From Pseudoalteromonas sp. MSK9-3 (GTDB taxonomy: Bacteria > Pseudomonadota > Gammaproteobacteria > Enterobacterales > Alteromonadaceae), in contig NZ_MIET01000014.1 of the NCBI RefSeq assembly GCF_003590335.1, positions 62,001-126,000 on the forward strand: a stretch of DNA of 64,000 nucleotides, in the 5' to 3' direction. The position numbers and the translations under genes were made by a program. Positions within the stretch are counted from its first letter, which is position 1. Every line of letters begins with the position of its first letter. This document shows, piece by piece, positions 17,838 to 25,876 of this stretch. Below the pieces are notes generated by a model that was not told where the DNA came from, ran no database searches, and saw only the letters and a program-made list of their open reading frames with translations.

Positions 17838-18827
17838 ATGTCTAAAGCATATGTTGTGTGTGCATTGTATAAATTCGTGTCATTACCTAATTTTGAACAG
17901 ATCCGTCAACCCTTACATGACGTGATGGAACAAAATGAAGTACGCGGTACTTTGTTACTTGCATTGGAAGGTATTAACGGAACCGTTGCAGGTAAACGTG
18001 AAGGTATCGATGCACTACTTGCATGGTTAGAGGCGCAACCTGGCCTGAATAATATTGTTTCTAAAGAATCATTTGATGGTACCTGCCCATTTTACCGCAC
18101 TAAGGTCAAGCTTAAAAAAGAAATTGTGACAATGGGTGTGGAGGGGATCGATCCACTTGAAGTTGTGGGAAGTTACGTTAAACCAAATGATTGGAATGCG
18201 CTCATTTCAGATCCTGAGGTTGTTGTGGTTGATACTCGAAATGACTACGAAATTGAAATTGGTACGTTTAAACATGCAATAGATCCTAAGACTAAAACAT
18301 TTCGTGAATTTCCTGAGTGGGCTGAGAAAAACCTCGATCCAGCAAAACACAAGAAAGTGGCGATGTTTTGTACGGGTGGGATCCGTTGTGAGAAGTCCAC
18401 AGCATATATGAAAGAACAAGGGTTTGATGAGGTATACCATTTGGAAGGTGGTATTCTTAAGTACTTAGAAGAAGTGCCAAAAGAAGAAACCTTGTGGGAA
18501 GGCGAGTGTTTTGTTTTTGATAATCGTGTTGCCGTTGATCATGATTTAGAAAAGGGCTCATATGAACAGTGCCACGCTTGTCGTATGCCTATTACAGAAG
18601 CTGAGATGCAGCTAGAACAATATATGGAAGGGGTGTCTTGTCATCATTGCCATGACAGCCTTACCGAAGAGCAAAGAGCACGCTTTGCTGAGCGCCAAAA
18701 ACAAATTCAACTAGCTGAGCTACGCGGTGAAGGTCATATCGGCCATGAAGCGCAAGAAGTGTTGCGTCAACGCAAAGAGCAAAAGCAAGCGCAAAAAGAG
18801 GCACAACGTAATAAAAAGTCAGCCTAG
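17838..18827 (+). CDS. trhO: tRNA uridine(34) hydroxylase TrhO (rhodanese-domain)
   Basis: Adds the 5-hydroxy group to U34 of tRNAs in the oxygen-dependent, prephenate-independent route. This gives ho5U, the precursor of cmo5U. The 329-aa protein has the N-terminal ferredoxin-like part ([14 protein letters not shown]), a rhodanese domain with the active loop [10 protein letters not shown], and a C-terminal region with Cys pairs (CHAC, CHHC). The C-terminus is basic and Lys/Gln-rich. AGGA precedes the ATG. It stands alone between its own promoter and terminator. Confidence 0.94.
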   Translation: MSKAYVVCALYKFVSLPNFEQIRQPLHDVMEQNEVRGTLLLALEGINGTVAGKREGIDALLAWLEAQPGLNNIVSKESFDGTCPFYRTKVKLKKEIVTMGVEGIDPLEVVGSYVKPNDWNALISDPEVVVVDTRNDYEIEIGTFKHAIDPKTKTFREFPEWAEKNLDPAKHKKVAMFCTGGIRCEKSTAYMKEQGFDEVYHLEGGILKYLEEVPKEETLWEGECFVFDNRVAVDHDLEKGSYEQCHACRMPITEAEMQLEQYMEGVSCHHCHDSLTEEQRARFAERQKQIQLAELRGEGHIGHEAQEVLRQRKEQKQAQKEAQRNKKSA

Positions 18828-18846
18828 CACGTTGAATAATATAAAG

Positions 18847-18875
18847 AAAAGCCTCAGCATTGTCTGAGGCTTTTT
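18847..18875 (+). terminator. Rho-independent terminator of trhO
   Basis: GCCTCAG/CTGAGGC stem, extended by flanking A and T bases, then TTTTT. Confidence 0.9.
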
Positions 18876-18885
18876 AGTATAAACT

Positions 18886-18906
18886 ATAACGCCTTACAGG
18901 CGTTAT
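18886..18906. other. Second perfect stem-loop after trhO
   Basis: ATAACGCCT/AGGCGTTAT, 9-bp arms with a TAC loop. There is no T-run, so its role is unclear; it may protect the mRNA 3' end or be a protein site. Confidence 0.5.
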
Positions 18907-19001
18907 ACGGCTTTATTATGAATATTATATCAATGGTTGTTTTATAGTCGATTTTTTTGGTAGTCTATATTGGTCCGAAAAACAATAATAGAAGTTAGAT
19001 T

Positions 19002-19373
19002 ATGGGCAATTTATTTTTAAAAGAGCGAGAAAGCTGGTGGACGTGGGTCATTTGGGGCCTAATAGGCTCGATTGTGAGCACGTATATATTTTCAAGTACT
19101 GCTGAAGTTAAATTTGCATTGGCTGCGTCTGGGCTTTTAGTCACTGTGCTAGCGTGGTGGATGAACTACAGCCGTCGTTTTGAATTTTATAGAGCGTTAA
19201 AAGTGCTGTTATTTGTAGGCGGTGTGTCATTATTGCCTATTGCACTCAATGTTGCATTGCCTACCAAAGAATTAGCAACACTGAGTTTCAATTTTACATT
19301 AGTGTTATTGGGTTTAATTGGCTTATGTATTTGCGGGGCTTGGTTTGCACGTAGACCAAAGCAATATTATTAA
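19002..19373 (+). CDS. Small integral membrane protein, function unknown
   Basis: 123 aa with four hydrophobic segments: WVIWGLIGSIVSTYIF, FALAASGLLVTVLAWW, VLLFVGGVSLLPIALNVAL and FTLVLLGLIGLCICGAWF. Positive residues lie in the connecting loops. I do not recognise a family. It ends about 70 bp before the tRNA-Ser gene and has no visible terminator of its own. Confidence 0.6.
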   Translation: MGNLFLKERESWWTWVIWGLIGSIVSTYIFSSTAEVKFALAASGLLVTVLAWWMNYSRRFEFYRALKVLLFVGGVSLLPIALNVALPTKELATLSFNFTLVLLGLIGLCICGAWFARRPKQYY

Positions 19374-19400
19374 AAAGTTGCCCAAAAATAATTATTTTGC

Positions 19401-19429
19401 TTTACAGCGGAACTAAAAACCACTAATAT
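19401..19429 (+). promoter_or_regulatory. Promoter of tRNA-Ser
   Basis: TTTACA and TAATAT with exactly 17 bp between. The GC-rich CCGCGCC discriminator that follows is typical of stringently controlled stable-RNA promoters. Confidence 0.75.
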
Positions 19430-19442
19430 CCGCGCCAACAAC

Positions 19443-19533
19443 GGAGAGATGGCTGAGTGGTCGAAAGCACCGGTCTTGAAAACCGGCAAGGGTTTGTAGC
19501 CCTTCTAGGGTTCAAATCCCTATCTCTCCGCCA
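19443..19533 (+). tRNA. tRNA-Ser, anticodon UGA
   Basis: 91 nt with the acceptor stem GGAGAGA/TCTCTCC, long class II variable arm, TTCAAAT T-loop and encoded CCA. The anticodon loop CTTGAAA places TGA at 19477-19479, decoding UCA and related serine codons. Confidence 0.97.
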
Positions 19534-19542
19534 CCTCATTCT

Positions 19543-19568
19543 AAAAACCGCCTTTCGGCGGTTTTTTT
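19543..19568 (+). terminator. Terminator of tRNA-Ser
   Basis: AAAAACCGCC/GGCGGTTTTT with a TTTC loop and a T7 run, directly after the tRNA. Confidence 0.93.
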
Positions 19569-19582
19569 CGTTTGGAGAGCGT

Positions 19583-19951
19583 ATGTCTACTGAAATCATA
19601 AAACATTGTGCGTTATGGATTGTGTTTAGTTTTTTCTATTTAAGCGGCCTTGAAATGGCACTTGTGCTTGCGATTGATGGTCAGCCTGAGCCAACGCTTA
19701 CTTCAACACTCGGTTATACCTTCTTATTTAACTTACTTGTAGGCCATTTGATCAGTAAATATGAAAAATTGTCTCCTGTGTTTAGTGCAATAGTGATCAG
19801 TTTGTGTGGCATTGTCGGGTTTGGATACATCTTTTCAGACACCCTAACAGGTTACAGTCAAGAACTGTTAGCTGGTTTGGTTGTATGTTTACCCATCGCT
19901 ACCTATTTAGTGTTGCAAATCAAGCAATGGCAAGCTCAGAAGCTAGGTTAA
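19583..19951 (+). CDS. Small membrane protein, function unknown
   Basis: 122 aa from ATG 19583, which has GGAG five bases upstream. A longer open frame runs back through the tRNA gene and is not coding. Four hydrophobic segments are visible: IVFSFFYLSGLEMALVLAI, LGYTFLFNLLVGHLI, VFSAIVISLCGIVGFGYIF and LLAGLVVCLPIATYLVL. No family is recognised. It begins 15 bp after the tRNA terminator and is followed by fklB. Confidence 0.65.
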   Translation: MSTEIIKHCALWIVFSFFYLSGLEMALVLAIDGQPEPTLTSTLGYTFLFNLLVGHLISKYEKLSPVFSAIVISLCGIVGFGYIFSDTLTGYSQELLAGLVVCLPIATYLVLQIKQWQAQKLG

Positions 19952-20024
19952 TCGCTTTTAAACTCGATAATGGCTATGTTACACTGCGCGGGTCTTTTAA
20001 TAGAAACAAAAAGTGAAATTTAGA

Positions 20025-20642
20025 ATGTCAGATTTATTTAACACAGATGCTGAAAAAGCAAGCTATGGTATTGGTTTACAAATGGGTGAGCAACTTAAAG
20101 CAAACCCTTTTGAAGGTTTAAACTTGCACTCAGTATTTGAAGGCATGAAAGATGCGTATGCAGGTGAAGCAATGCGTGTTGAGATCCCTGAGATCCAAGC
20201 TGCATTTGAAAAAATTAACACTGAAATTCAAGCTCGTCGTGAAGAAGAGTCAAAAGTATTAGCGGCTGAAGGCATTGCATTCTTAGAAGAAAATGCAAAG
20301 CGTACAGAAATTACAGTAACTGAATCTGGTTTACAGTATGAAGTTGTTGCTACAGGTGAAGGCGATAAGCCGTCTGCAGAATCAAAAGTACGTGTTCATT
20401 ACCACGGTACTCTGATCAACGGTACTGTATTCGATAGCTCATACGATCGTGGTGAGCCGGCTGAATTCCCAGTAAACGGCGTTATCGCTGGTTGGACTGA
20501 AGCACTACAACTTATGCCGGCTGGTTCAAAGTGGCGTTTATACATTCCACATGAGCTTGCTTACGGCGAGCGTGGCGCTGGTGCATCAATCGCACCTTTC
20601 TCTACGTTAGTATTTGACGTTGAGCTACTTGAAATTCTTTAA
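20025..20642 (+). CDS. fklB: FKBP-type peptidyl-prolyl isomerase FklB
   Basis: Prolyl cis-trans isomerase and folding helper of the FKBP22 (FklB) type. It has an N-terminal dimerisation domain of helices (about residues 1-95) and a C-terminal FKBP domain with TVFDSSYDRGEPAEFPVNGV and AYGERGAGASI. It closely follows the E. coli FklB pattern, including the ending VFDVELLEIL. I choose ATG 20025; a GTG at 20013 in the same frame would add four residues. No clear Shine-Dalgarno is seen for either. There is no signal peptide, so it acts in the cytosol. Confidence 0.94.
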   Translation: MSDLFNTDAEKASYGIGLQMGEQLKANPFEGLNLHSVFEGMKDAYAGEAMRVEIPEIQAAFEKINTEIQARREEESKVLAAEGIAFLEENAKRTEITVTESGLQYEVVATGEGDKPSAESKVRVHYHGTLINGTVFDSSYDRGEPAEFPVNGVIAGWTEALQLMPAGSKWRLYIPHELAYGERGAGASIAPFSTLVFDVELLEIL

Positions 20643-20666
20643 TTAACACTTAGGTGTTAAGAGTGA

Positions 20667-20695
20667 AAATACCCAGCCATGCTGGGTATTTTTTT
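20667..20695 (+). terminator. Rho-independent terminator of fklB
   Basis: AATACCCAGC/GCTGGGTATT with a CAT loop, followed by a long T-run. Confidence 0.92.
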
Positions 20696-20742
20696 GCCTA
20701 AAAACGATGGTGTGAACTTGGGTGAGACTTGGTGCGGCAGCT

Positions 20743-21255
20743 CTAGCAGGCTGGATCATGTTGTTTGATCTTATACCACTTAATCAGACCGTAAAGACAT
20801 GCCCCAACTAAGCCACTATATAAGCAAAAGAGATGAAGGCTTTTTAAACTGGTTACGCCAAGTAAACCATTATAGGTACTAAATGGATAAAATGGTGCCA
20901 TGTCATAGTGCATAATACTGTCTAAGAAAACGTGACTTACACTGCCAATAAGTGCGCTTGCAAACGCAACCCGCCACTTAATGACACTAACAGCAGAATG
21001 ATGCAGCGGCTTAGTTATTTTAAAGGCAAATTCAGATAAATATTTTCCTGTAATCGCACTGATCATTGCGATAATAATCGCGCCAAGGTAGGTGTGAGTT
21101 ATACCATGCAGCTGGCCTTCTCCTGTAAGCAACACATAAAGAGGCTGTAAATCGATGACTATTTGTGTCCACCCAAAGACCATAAGGCTAAAATTGCCTG
21201 CTAAAATGGGTTTAACTAAAAGTGCAGGTCCCATATGTATTGGTGTAAAAGGCAT
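20743..21255 (-). CDS. YdjM-like membrane protein (predicted metal-dependent hydrolase)
   Basis: 170-aa membrane protein with four or more hydrophobic segments. Dispersed His/Asp motifs typical of the YdjM-like putative membrane hydrolases are present: HMGPALL, DLQPLY, HGITHTYLGA and SHVFLDSIMHYD. No biochemical activity is established for this family. It is divergent from the small peptide gene that begins 133 bp away. Confidence 0.7.
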   Translation of the reverse strand: MPFTPIHMGPALLVKPILAGNFSLMVFGWTQIVIDLQPLYVLLTGEGQLHGITHTYLGAIIIAMISAITGKYLSEFAFKITKPLHHSAVSVIKWRVAFASALIGSVSHVFLDSIMHYDMAPFYPFSTYNGLLGVTSLKSLHLFCLYSGLVGACLYGLIKWYKIKQHDPAC

Positions 21256-21388
21256 AGTGTATTTCCTTATATTTAAAGCCAGATAACAGCTTCATATTTG
21301 TCTAATTAACATGAACCTAGTATGAAATATGTGTCAATAATACTATATCAACTACACTGTGATTGATTTACACTAAAAAGGAATACTC

Positions 21389-21532
21389 ATGAAGTTAAAT
21401 AAAAAGATATACAAGAACTTAACGGACAAAAAAAGAGCGATTGATCCTAAGCAGACTCCAAATATAGCAGGGGGAGGGTTCACCTCTGAGTGGTTTAAGG
21501 AATTGAGCCGCCAATTCTGTCGTCAGCCGTAA
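21389..21532 (+). CDS. 47-aa peptide with double-glycine leader (bacteriocin/RiPP-like precursor)
   Basis: A short gene with a good ribosome site (AAAGGA, seven bases before ATG) and its own terminator. The product starts MKLNKKIYKNLTDKKRAID, continues PKQTPNIAGGG and ends GFTSEWFKELSRQFCRQP, counting one shared Gly. A basic, Leu-rich leader ending in a GG motif is the form recognised by C39-peptidase exporters. The remaining roughly 17-18 residues contain one Cys and four aromatic residues. No transporter, peptidase or modifying enzyme adjoins it, so maturation would need genes elsewhere. It could instead be a non-secreted small protein. Confidence 0.65.
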   Translation: MKLNKKIYKNLTDKKRAIDPKQTPNIAGGGFTSEWFKELSRQFCRQP

Positions 21533-21544
21533 GTATAATAGGAC

Positions 21545-21576
21545 AGTGTGATTAATATGTGTTAATCACACTTTTT
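21545..21576 (+). terminator. Terminator of the small peptide gene
   Basis: AGTGTGATTAA/TTAATCACACT, 11-bp stem with a 6-nt loop, then TTTTT. It isolates the 47-aa peptide gene from the kinase gene. Confidence 0.9.
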
Positions 21577-21615
21577 GATGCATTTACTGCGTAATTGGTA
21601 GAAAGTAAGGAAATA

Positions 21616-22197
21616 ATGAATAACACGCGCATTATTGCAGTTAGCGGAGCCTCTGGCGCAGGAAAGACCACCATAGTTAAGCATTTAGCCACGCATTTTA
21701 ATACCATCTACGTTTGTTTTGATGACTTTATAGAAGCTGATACGTACCCCGCAGATATGAAAAAATGGCTGGTACAGGGCGCTGATCTTTCGGTAATTAA
21801 AAGCCCTAGGTTTACTCAGCGACTAGCACAGCTAAAGTTAACGAGCAGCAATCGATTTATTTTTATTGAAGAACCATTTGGCAGAGTGCGTGATTCGATG
21901 TCCCACTTAATTGACTATGTCATTCTGTTAGACTTACCGATGGAGCTTTGTTTAGCACGCATAATTCAAAGGCACATACACAGAGCAAAATCAGATGAAG
22001 TCAACTCACTGCTTGCGTATTTGGCTAAATATGAAGATCATTTACGAGACGTTTATATATCAGCAGTAAACCAAGCGAGGCAAAGTGCTGATTTAACCAT
22101 TACTGAAGTATTGCCAGTAGAAGCCACAACCCAACTTATTAAAACATGGCTTGCCAAGAAAACTGATCAGGCTGTTTGCGCAGAGCCTTTGGTCTAA
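21616..22197 (+). CDS. P-loop nucleoside-kinase-like protein
   Basis: 193 aa from ATG 21616 (AAGGAAAT upstream); the in-frame TTG at 21595 is less likely. Walker A is GASGAGKTT near the N-terminus. A DxxE-like region (CFDDFIEAD) and a lid segment (ARIIQRHIHRAKSD) suggest a small kinase of the uridine kinase/adenylate kinase-like P-loop class. The substrate is unknown. It follows the terminated small-peptide gene and precedes a long gene-poor gap. Confidence 0.65.
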   Translation: MNNTRIIAVSGASGAGKTTIVKHLATHFNTIYVCFDDFIEADTYPADMKKWLVQGADLSVIKSPRFTQRLAQLKLTSSNRFIFIEEPFGRVRDSMSHLIDYVILLDLPMELCLARIIQRHIHRAKSDEVNSLLAYLAKYEDHLRDVYISAVNQARQSADLTITEVLPVEATTQLIKTWLAKKTDQAVCAEPLV

Positions 22198-22558
22198 CGT
22201 CATACTCGCTTTATTAACAGATGACTGAACCAAGTAAGCTAAATAGCTAATTGGGCCGCATTTTAAACTCTTTTTCGCGTTATTCTCACAAAACAATGTG
22301 CTGGTATGTGCTGGTATGTGTTGGTGTCTCTCGTTGACTTTACAAATACGTCGCTAACACTTTCTGACAGTGCTCAACATTCCTTAACAATGCTTCACTA
22401 TTTTCATTCCTATCAGTCTTGTAAGCTAACTCAGTTGAATAAATATACAACAAGGTCAGGGGTATGATGCTGTTTCGGCAATTTTGGCATGTAACCAAAG
22501 CGCTCTATGCCATTGATTTGCCTATCCTGACAACCACAATCAGATATATAAGGAATAT
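22198..22558. other. Gene-poor gap before the amine oxidase gene
   Basis: 361 bp with no assured gene. It holds a 10-bp tandem repeat (22297-22326) and one short candidate leader frame (22464-22562). No clear terminator after the kinase gene is seen. Confidence 0.5.
22297..22326. repeat. Short tandem repeat, 10-bp unit x3
   Basis: Two exact copies of TGTGCTGGTA and one diverged copy, in the gap before the amine oxidase gene. Confidence 0.75.
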
Positions 22559-22562
22559 ATGA
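22464..22562 (+). CDS. Candidate 32-aa leader peptide overlapping the amine oxidase start
   Basis: ATG 22464 is preceded by CAGGGG, and the frame reads MMLFRQFWHVTKALYAID then LPILTTTIRYIRNI. Its TGA overlaps the ATG of the oxidase (ATGA). The arrangement would allow coupled translation. There is no homology support, so it may be chance. Confidence 0.25.
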   Translation: MMLFRQFWHVTKALYAIDLPILTTTIRYIRNI

Positions 22563-23980
22563 TGAAAAACGTCGACCAATCGTATCAACAATTGAATGAA
22601 CATGCTCAAGCGCATTTAAATAAGCCATTATTCGATTCGATAAGTGAAGTTACCGATATTGTTATTGTGGGAGCCGGTTTGTCAGGTCTTGCAGCGGCAA
22701 AACAGCTTAGCGACAACAACGAATATCAATTTAAAGTATATGAAGCAAAGAGCAGAGTTGGGGGGCGAACAATTAATCAAGCATTGAAAGACAATAGGGA
22801 AAATGAGCATATTGTTGATGGCGGCGCACAGTGGATTGGGCCAACACATGTGGCAATGCATGATTTAATCAAAGAGCTCAGGCTGAACACATTTTTGACG
22901 CCACAAGTTGGAGAGAGTTTACAGTTTGACGCACCTGAACCGCCGTTACAGCAAGAATTAAATGCATTGAGGGCGCAATTGAATCAACTCGCTGCGCATT
23001 TACCAATGCGTGCTCCATGGTTAGCTCGTTCAGCTAAGGAGTGGGATGAAATCACCGTGTTGCAGTGGATGCAACGCGCACAGTTTTCACCCGAAGCAAT
23101 ACAAGAGCTTGATTATTCAGTGCAAACATTTTTGGCTGCGTCTATTAGCGATATCTCTTTTTTCTATTTATTATTTTATATTCGCAGTGCCGGTAGCATT
23201 GAGCAACTCGAAGACCTTAATAATGGCGCGCAAGACAGTTTGATCAAGGAGGGGGCTCAATCCATTTCTATTGAGCTACGAAAGAGGATTAATGCACAGC
23301 TAAATTTTGATGCCGTAGTCAGTGTTGATGATTATGACACATTTACACTGGTTACATTACAAAGTGGGCAAGTGACACTTTGTCAGAAAGTTATATTTGC
23401 TATGATGCCAAGCTTATTGAAAAATATCCGCTTCTCCCCGGCTTTATCAGCAGAGAAGCTAGCACTTATTGATAATTGGAATACCAGTGTTGGTAGTATC
23501 AAAGCACATATATTGTTTAACAAACCGTTTTGGCGTGAACAGGGGTTAAGCGGTATTTCATTTTTACCTAATGAGGCGTTTAGCAGCACATTCGATTGCA
23601 CTCGAACCAACAGCGATGCTGGGGCTTTAACCGTGTTTGTAAATGGCAGTGCTGAAATGCGTGCGCTCACCATAACTGAACGCCGCGAGCGAGTATTATC
23701 GCAACTTAGCCAGCTGTTTGGCCCATTGGCACTAGAAGCAATTGACTATGTTGAGATGGATTGGATGAGTGAACCGTTTCAGCAGGGGTGCGAGTCGCCG
23801 TTAAACGTCAATGTTTTATCTAACTTTGGGAAAGAGCTCAGAACCCCACATGGCAATGTATATTTTTGCGGTACTGAAACCGCTGAAGTGTGGTCTGGTT
23901 ACATGGAAGGTGCTGTTACAGCAGGCTATCGTGCCGCTGGTGAAGTTGAAACGGCATTAAATGAATCTCGTGTAGTTTAA
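22559..23980 (+). CDS. FAD-dependent amine oxidase (MAO-like)
   Basis: Flavoprotein that probably oxidises amines to aldehydes with release of peroxide. 473 aa. The FAD-binding Rossmann motif IVIVGAGLSGLAAAKQL starts near residue 33, followed by YEAKSRVGGRT. The C-terminal FAD contact GTETAEVWSGYMEGAV is the MAO pattern. A Cys in QQGCESPL lies where monoamine oxidases carry the Cys that binds FAD covalently (SGGCYT in human MAO), so covalent flavin is possible. There is no signal peptide. AAGGA precedes the start, and a second ATG follows directly. The substrate is unknown. Confidence 0.86.
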   Translation: MMKNVDQSYQQLNEHAQAHLNKPLFDSISEVTDIVIVGAGLSGLAAAKQLSDNNEYQFKVYEAKSRVGGRTINQALKDNRENEHIVDGGAQWIGPTHVAMHDLIKELRLNTFLTPQVGESLQFDAPEPPLQQELNALRAQLNQLAAHLPMRAPWLARSAKEWDEITVLQWMQRAQFSPEAIQELDYSVQTFLAASISDISFFYLLFYIRSAGSIEQLEDLNNGAQDSLIKEGAQSISIELRKRINAQLNFDAVVSVDDYDTFTLVTLQSGQVTLCQKVIFAMMPSLLKNIRFSPALSAEKLALIDNWNTSVGSIKAHILFNKPFWREQGLSGISFLPNEAFSSTFDCTRTNSDAGALTVFVNGSAEMRALTITERRERVLSQLSQLFGPLALEAIDYVEMDWMSEPFQQGCESPLNVNVLSNFGKELRTPHGNVYFCGTETAEVWSGYMEGAVTAGYRAAGEVETALNESRVV

Positions 23981-24147
23981 TTCATTTTTAGCGCGTCCTT
24001 ATTCGATGAGGGCGCCATATCTTAAAAGTCCCTAATGGTGTTGTTGTGTGGCTCTTTTGCTGTAGGGACATTCAAAGCTATTCTGCTGACATTACTTGTC
24101 AGTACCTCTGTGTATTCTGCCTCTTCTATTTAGAAGAGAAATTAATA

Positions 24148-24510
24148 ATGAAAATGAATTACTGTGTTTTTGGCACCAACGATATGAATGCTGCAATTAA
24201 ATTTTATAATGCACTTTTTGAAAAAACAGCATATAACCACGTTTTAACGACCGATCGAATGGCGTTTTGGCAAGGTGATGATGAAGAGTCTGCATTTGCA
24301 GTCGCTGTCCCTTTTAATACTGAGGAAGCGACAAATGGTAATGGCACTATGGTTGGTTTTAGTGTGGGCTCTAACGAAGAGGTAATAAGGATGCATAAAA
24401 CGGCGATTGACTTAGGTGGTATGTGTGAGGGTAGGCCAGAGCAACGGGGTCCGCGTTTTTCAGCCTATGTAAGGGATTTAGATAATAACAAGATTGCGTT
24501 TTGTGAGTAA
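24148..24510 (+). CDS. VOC-family (glyoxalase/bleomycin-resistance fold) protein
   Basis: 120 aa from ATG 24148, preceded by AGAAGAGA. The longer in-frame start at 24046 adds a Cys-rich segment unlike the family. It has the VOC opening (NYCVFGTNDMNAAIKFYNAL) and the closing RDLDNNKIAFCE. Such proteins are often metal-dependent lyases, dioxygenases or binding proteins. This one cannot be assigned a reaction. It is monocistronic, and a hairpin separates it from the convergent transporter gene. Confidence 0.82.
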   Translation: MKMNYCVFGTNDMNAAIKFYNALFEKTAYNHVLTTDRMAFWQGDDEESAFAVAVPFNTEEATNGNGTMVGFSVGSNEEVIRMHKTAIDLGGMCEGRPEQRGPRFSAYVRDLDNNKIAFCE

Positions 24511-24606
24511 TAAAGCATGTCATTAAACAAGACTAGTGGGAGCGTTTATTAACTAGGGGTTCGGGTTGGCTGCGTCAAGTCGTTAATGTACCTTTGTTAT
24601 AAAGTC

Positions 24607-24636
24607 GCGAGTGAGCTCAGGCGTTTGCTCACTCGC
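24607..24636. terminator. Stem-loop between convergent genes
   Basis: GCGAGTGAGC/GCTCACTCGC, 10-bp perfect stem with a 10-nt loop. The T-run is poor on both strands. Confidence 0.6.
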
Positions 24637-24644
24637 CTAAATAC

Positions 24645-25805
24645 TTACATTAACCAGTACAGGCCATAGCCTACACCCAGTGCAGGAATAGCGGAGTAAC
24701 AGGTAGCTAATACAGCTGCTTTGGGTGCCATCGCGATGGCAGGAAAGAGAGCATCTCCATCGTTTGATATAGCATTCCCCGCGAGTGCGCTAAAAGGAAT
24801 GATCCCTTGAATGTATAATGTTGTCACAACGATTTGTGGTCCACAACCAGGTAACAGACCAATCAGCACTGCAATTAGTGGAGCAAATACGGCAAACTCA
24901 CTAAACCATTGCTTTAAATCGAGCCCAAAGAGGGTGACAGCAAGCTCATACAGCATAAAACTGGCCACAACCCAAGCCGTCACAAAGTGAGTATCTTGCA
25001 GTACGCGTGTGAATTTTGAGGGAGGCTCAAATTCTTCATCTTCTCCTGTAATTTGCTTATACGTTTTACCTTCAGATGAAAGCGCCCACACGAGTACTGC
25101 AAATATCGCCATAGCAGCGCCAACAAGGGTAATTGAGTGCTCAAATTCACCTAAATCAACATTGAAGGCTATCAAAAAAGCGATAACTAAACTCGGAAGC
25201 AGCGCAACTTTCCATACTTTGGTACTTGCAATAACCATGGTACTTGGCTTAGTACAATCATGAGGCTGTGCGTGTTGTTCGTCGGGCTGGCAAAACTCTT
25301 GTTTGTGAATTACGTTGACGATAAGTCCGCTGATGATCCCAACGCCGACCCCAATCCCGATGATCAAAAGACCTTCTAATGGTTTTTTAGCCAATAATAA
25401 AAATGCGGCGTCTCCCATTGTCGCGGTTAGAACAGCCACAACAGACGCAAAGCTTGCTTGACGTTTAGTAAATTGTGTTACGACAATAATTGCTCCTCCG
25501 CATCCAGGAAGCGCGCCTAAAACTGCAGCAAATACAATCTCTAAAGCTGGAGATTTAGCTTTCAAATAACTTAATTCTAGCTGAGGTAATTTATCGACAA
25601 GGTAATAATAAATAAACAATGTGCCAGCAACAAACACGCTGACTTGAAAAAACGCATCCGCAAGTGTTGGTAAAGTTATCGTTCTTATTGGTTCATACGC
25701 CAGCGCTAATGCCAAAAAAAACGGCAACAATAAACGTTTGTTCGTTAGCTGTGTGCTTAGTAAATGTACTAAGCGGGAAGGGGAATTGGCAGATTGTGAG
25801 AGCAT
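24645..25805 (-). CDS. Putative manganese/heavy-metal exporter (ArsP_2 type)
   Basis: About 386 aa from ATG 25805, with some ten hydrophobic segments. Two inverted-repeat-like halves each carry a GxLPGCG motif (LGALPGCGGAIIV and IGLLPGCGPQIVV), the mark of the ArsP_2/putative manganese transporter family (formerly DUF2899). A central His/Cys-rich loop (FCQPDEQHAQPHDC) could bind metal. A TTG codon at 25814 would extend the frame by three residues. There is no clear Shine-Dalgarno. A long inverted repeat ends directly at the start codon and may control expression. Confidence 0.82.
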   Translation of the reverse strand: MLSQSANSPSRLVHLLSTQLTNKRLLLPFFLALALAYEPIRTITLPTLADAFFQVSVFVAGTLFIYYYLVDKLPQLELSYLKAKSPALEIVFAAVLGALPGCGGAIIVVTQFTKRQASFASVVAVLTATMGDAAFLLLAKKPLEGLLIIGIGVGVGIISGLIVNVIHKQEFCQPDEQHAQPHDCTKPSTMVIASTKVWKVALLPSLVIAFLIAFNVDLGEFEHSITLVGAAMAIFAVLVWALSSEGKTYKQITGEDEEFEPPSKFTRVLQDTHFVTAWVVASFMLYELAVTLFGLDLKQWFSEFAVFAPLIAVLIGLLPGCGPQIVVTTLYIQGIIPFSALAGNAISNDGDALFPAIAMAPKAAVLATCYSAIPALGVGYGLYWLM

Positions 25806-25840
25806 AAAGTGCAACCAGTTAATAAACTCAGTTGCACTTT
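25806..25840. promoter_or_regulatory. 35-bp inverted repeat abutting the exporter start codon
   Basis: AAAGTGCAAC and GTTGCACTTT are perfect 10-bp arms, with a further AGTT/AACT pair inside. It lies between the M28 peptidase stop and the exporter ATG. It could be an operator for a metal regulator or an mRNA hairpin; no T-run makes a plain terminator unlikely. Confidence 0.6.
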
Positions 25841-25876
25841 AGGGTTTTTCTAAATGAAAAGCAATATCATTTGCAT

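Noticed and set aside
19457..19582. Open frame extending the 122-aa membrane protein upstream through the tRNA-Ser gene
   Set aside because: It crosses the tRNA and its terminator. ATG 19583 has a proper Shine-Dalgarno.
24046..24147. N-terminal extension of the VOC protein
   Set aside because: Cys-rich and unlike the family. ATG 24148 has a ribosome site and gives the normal VOC opening.
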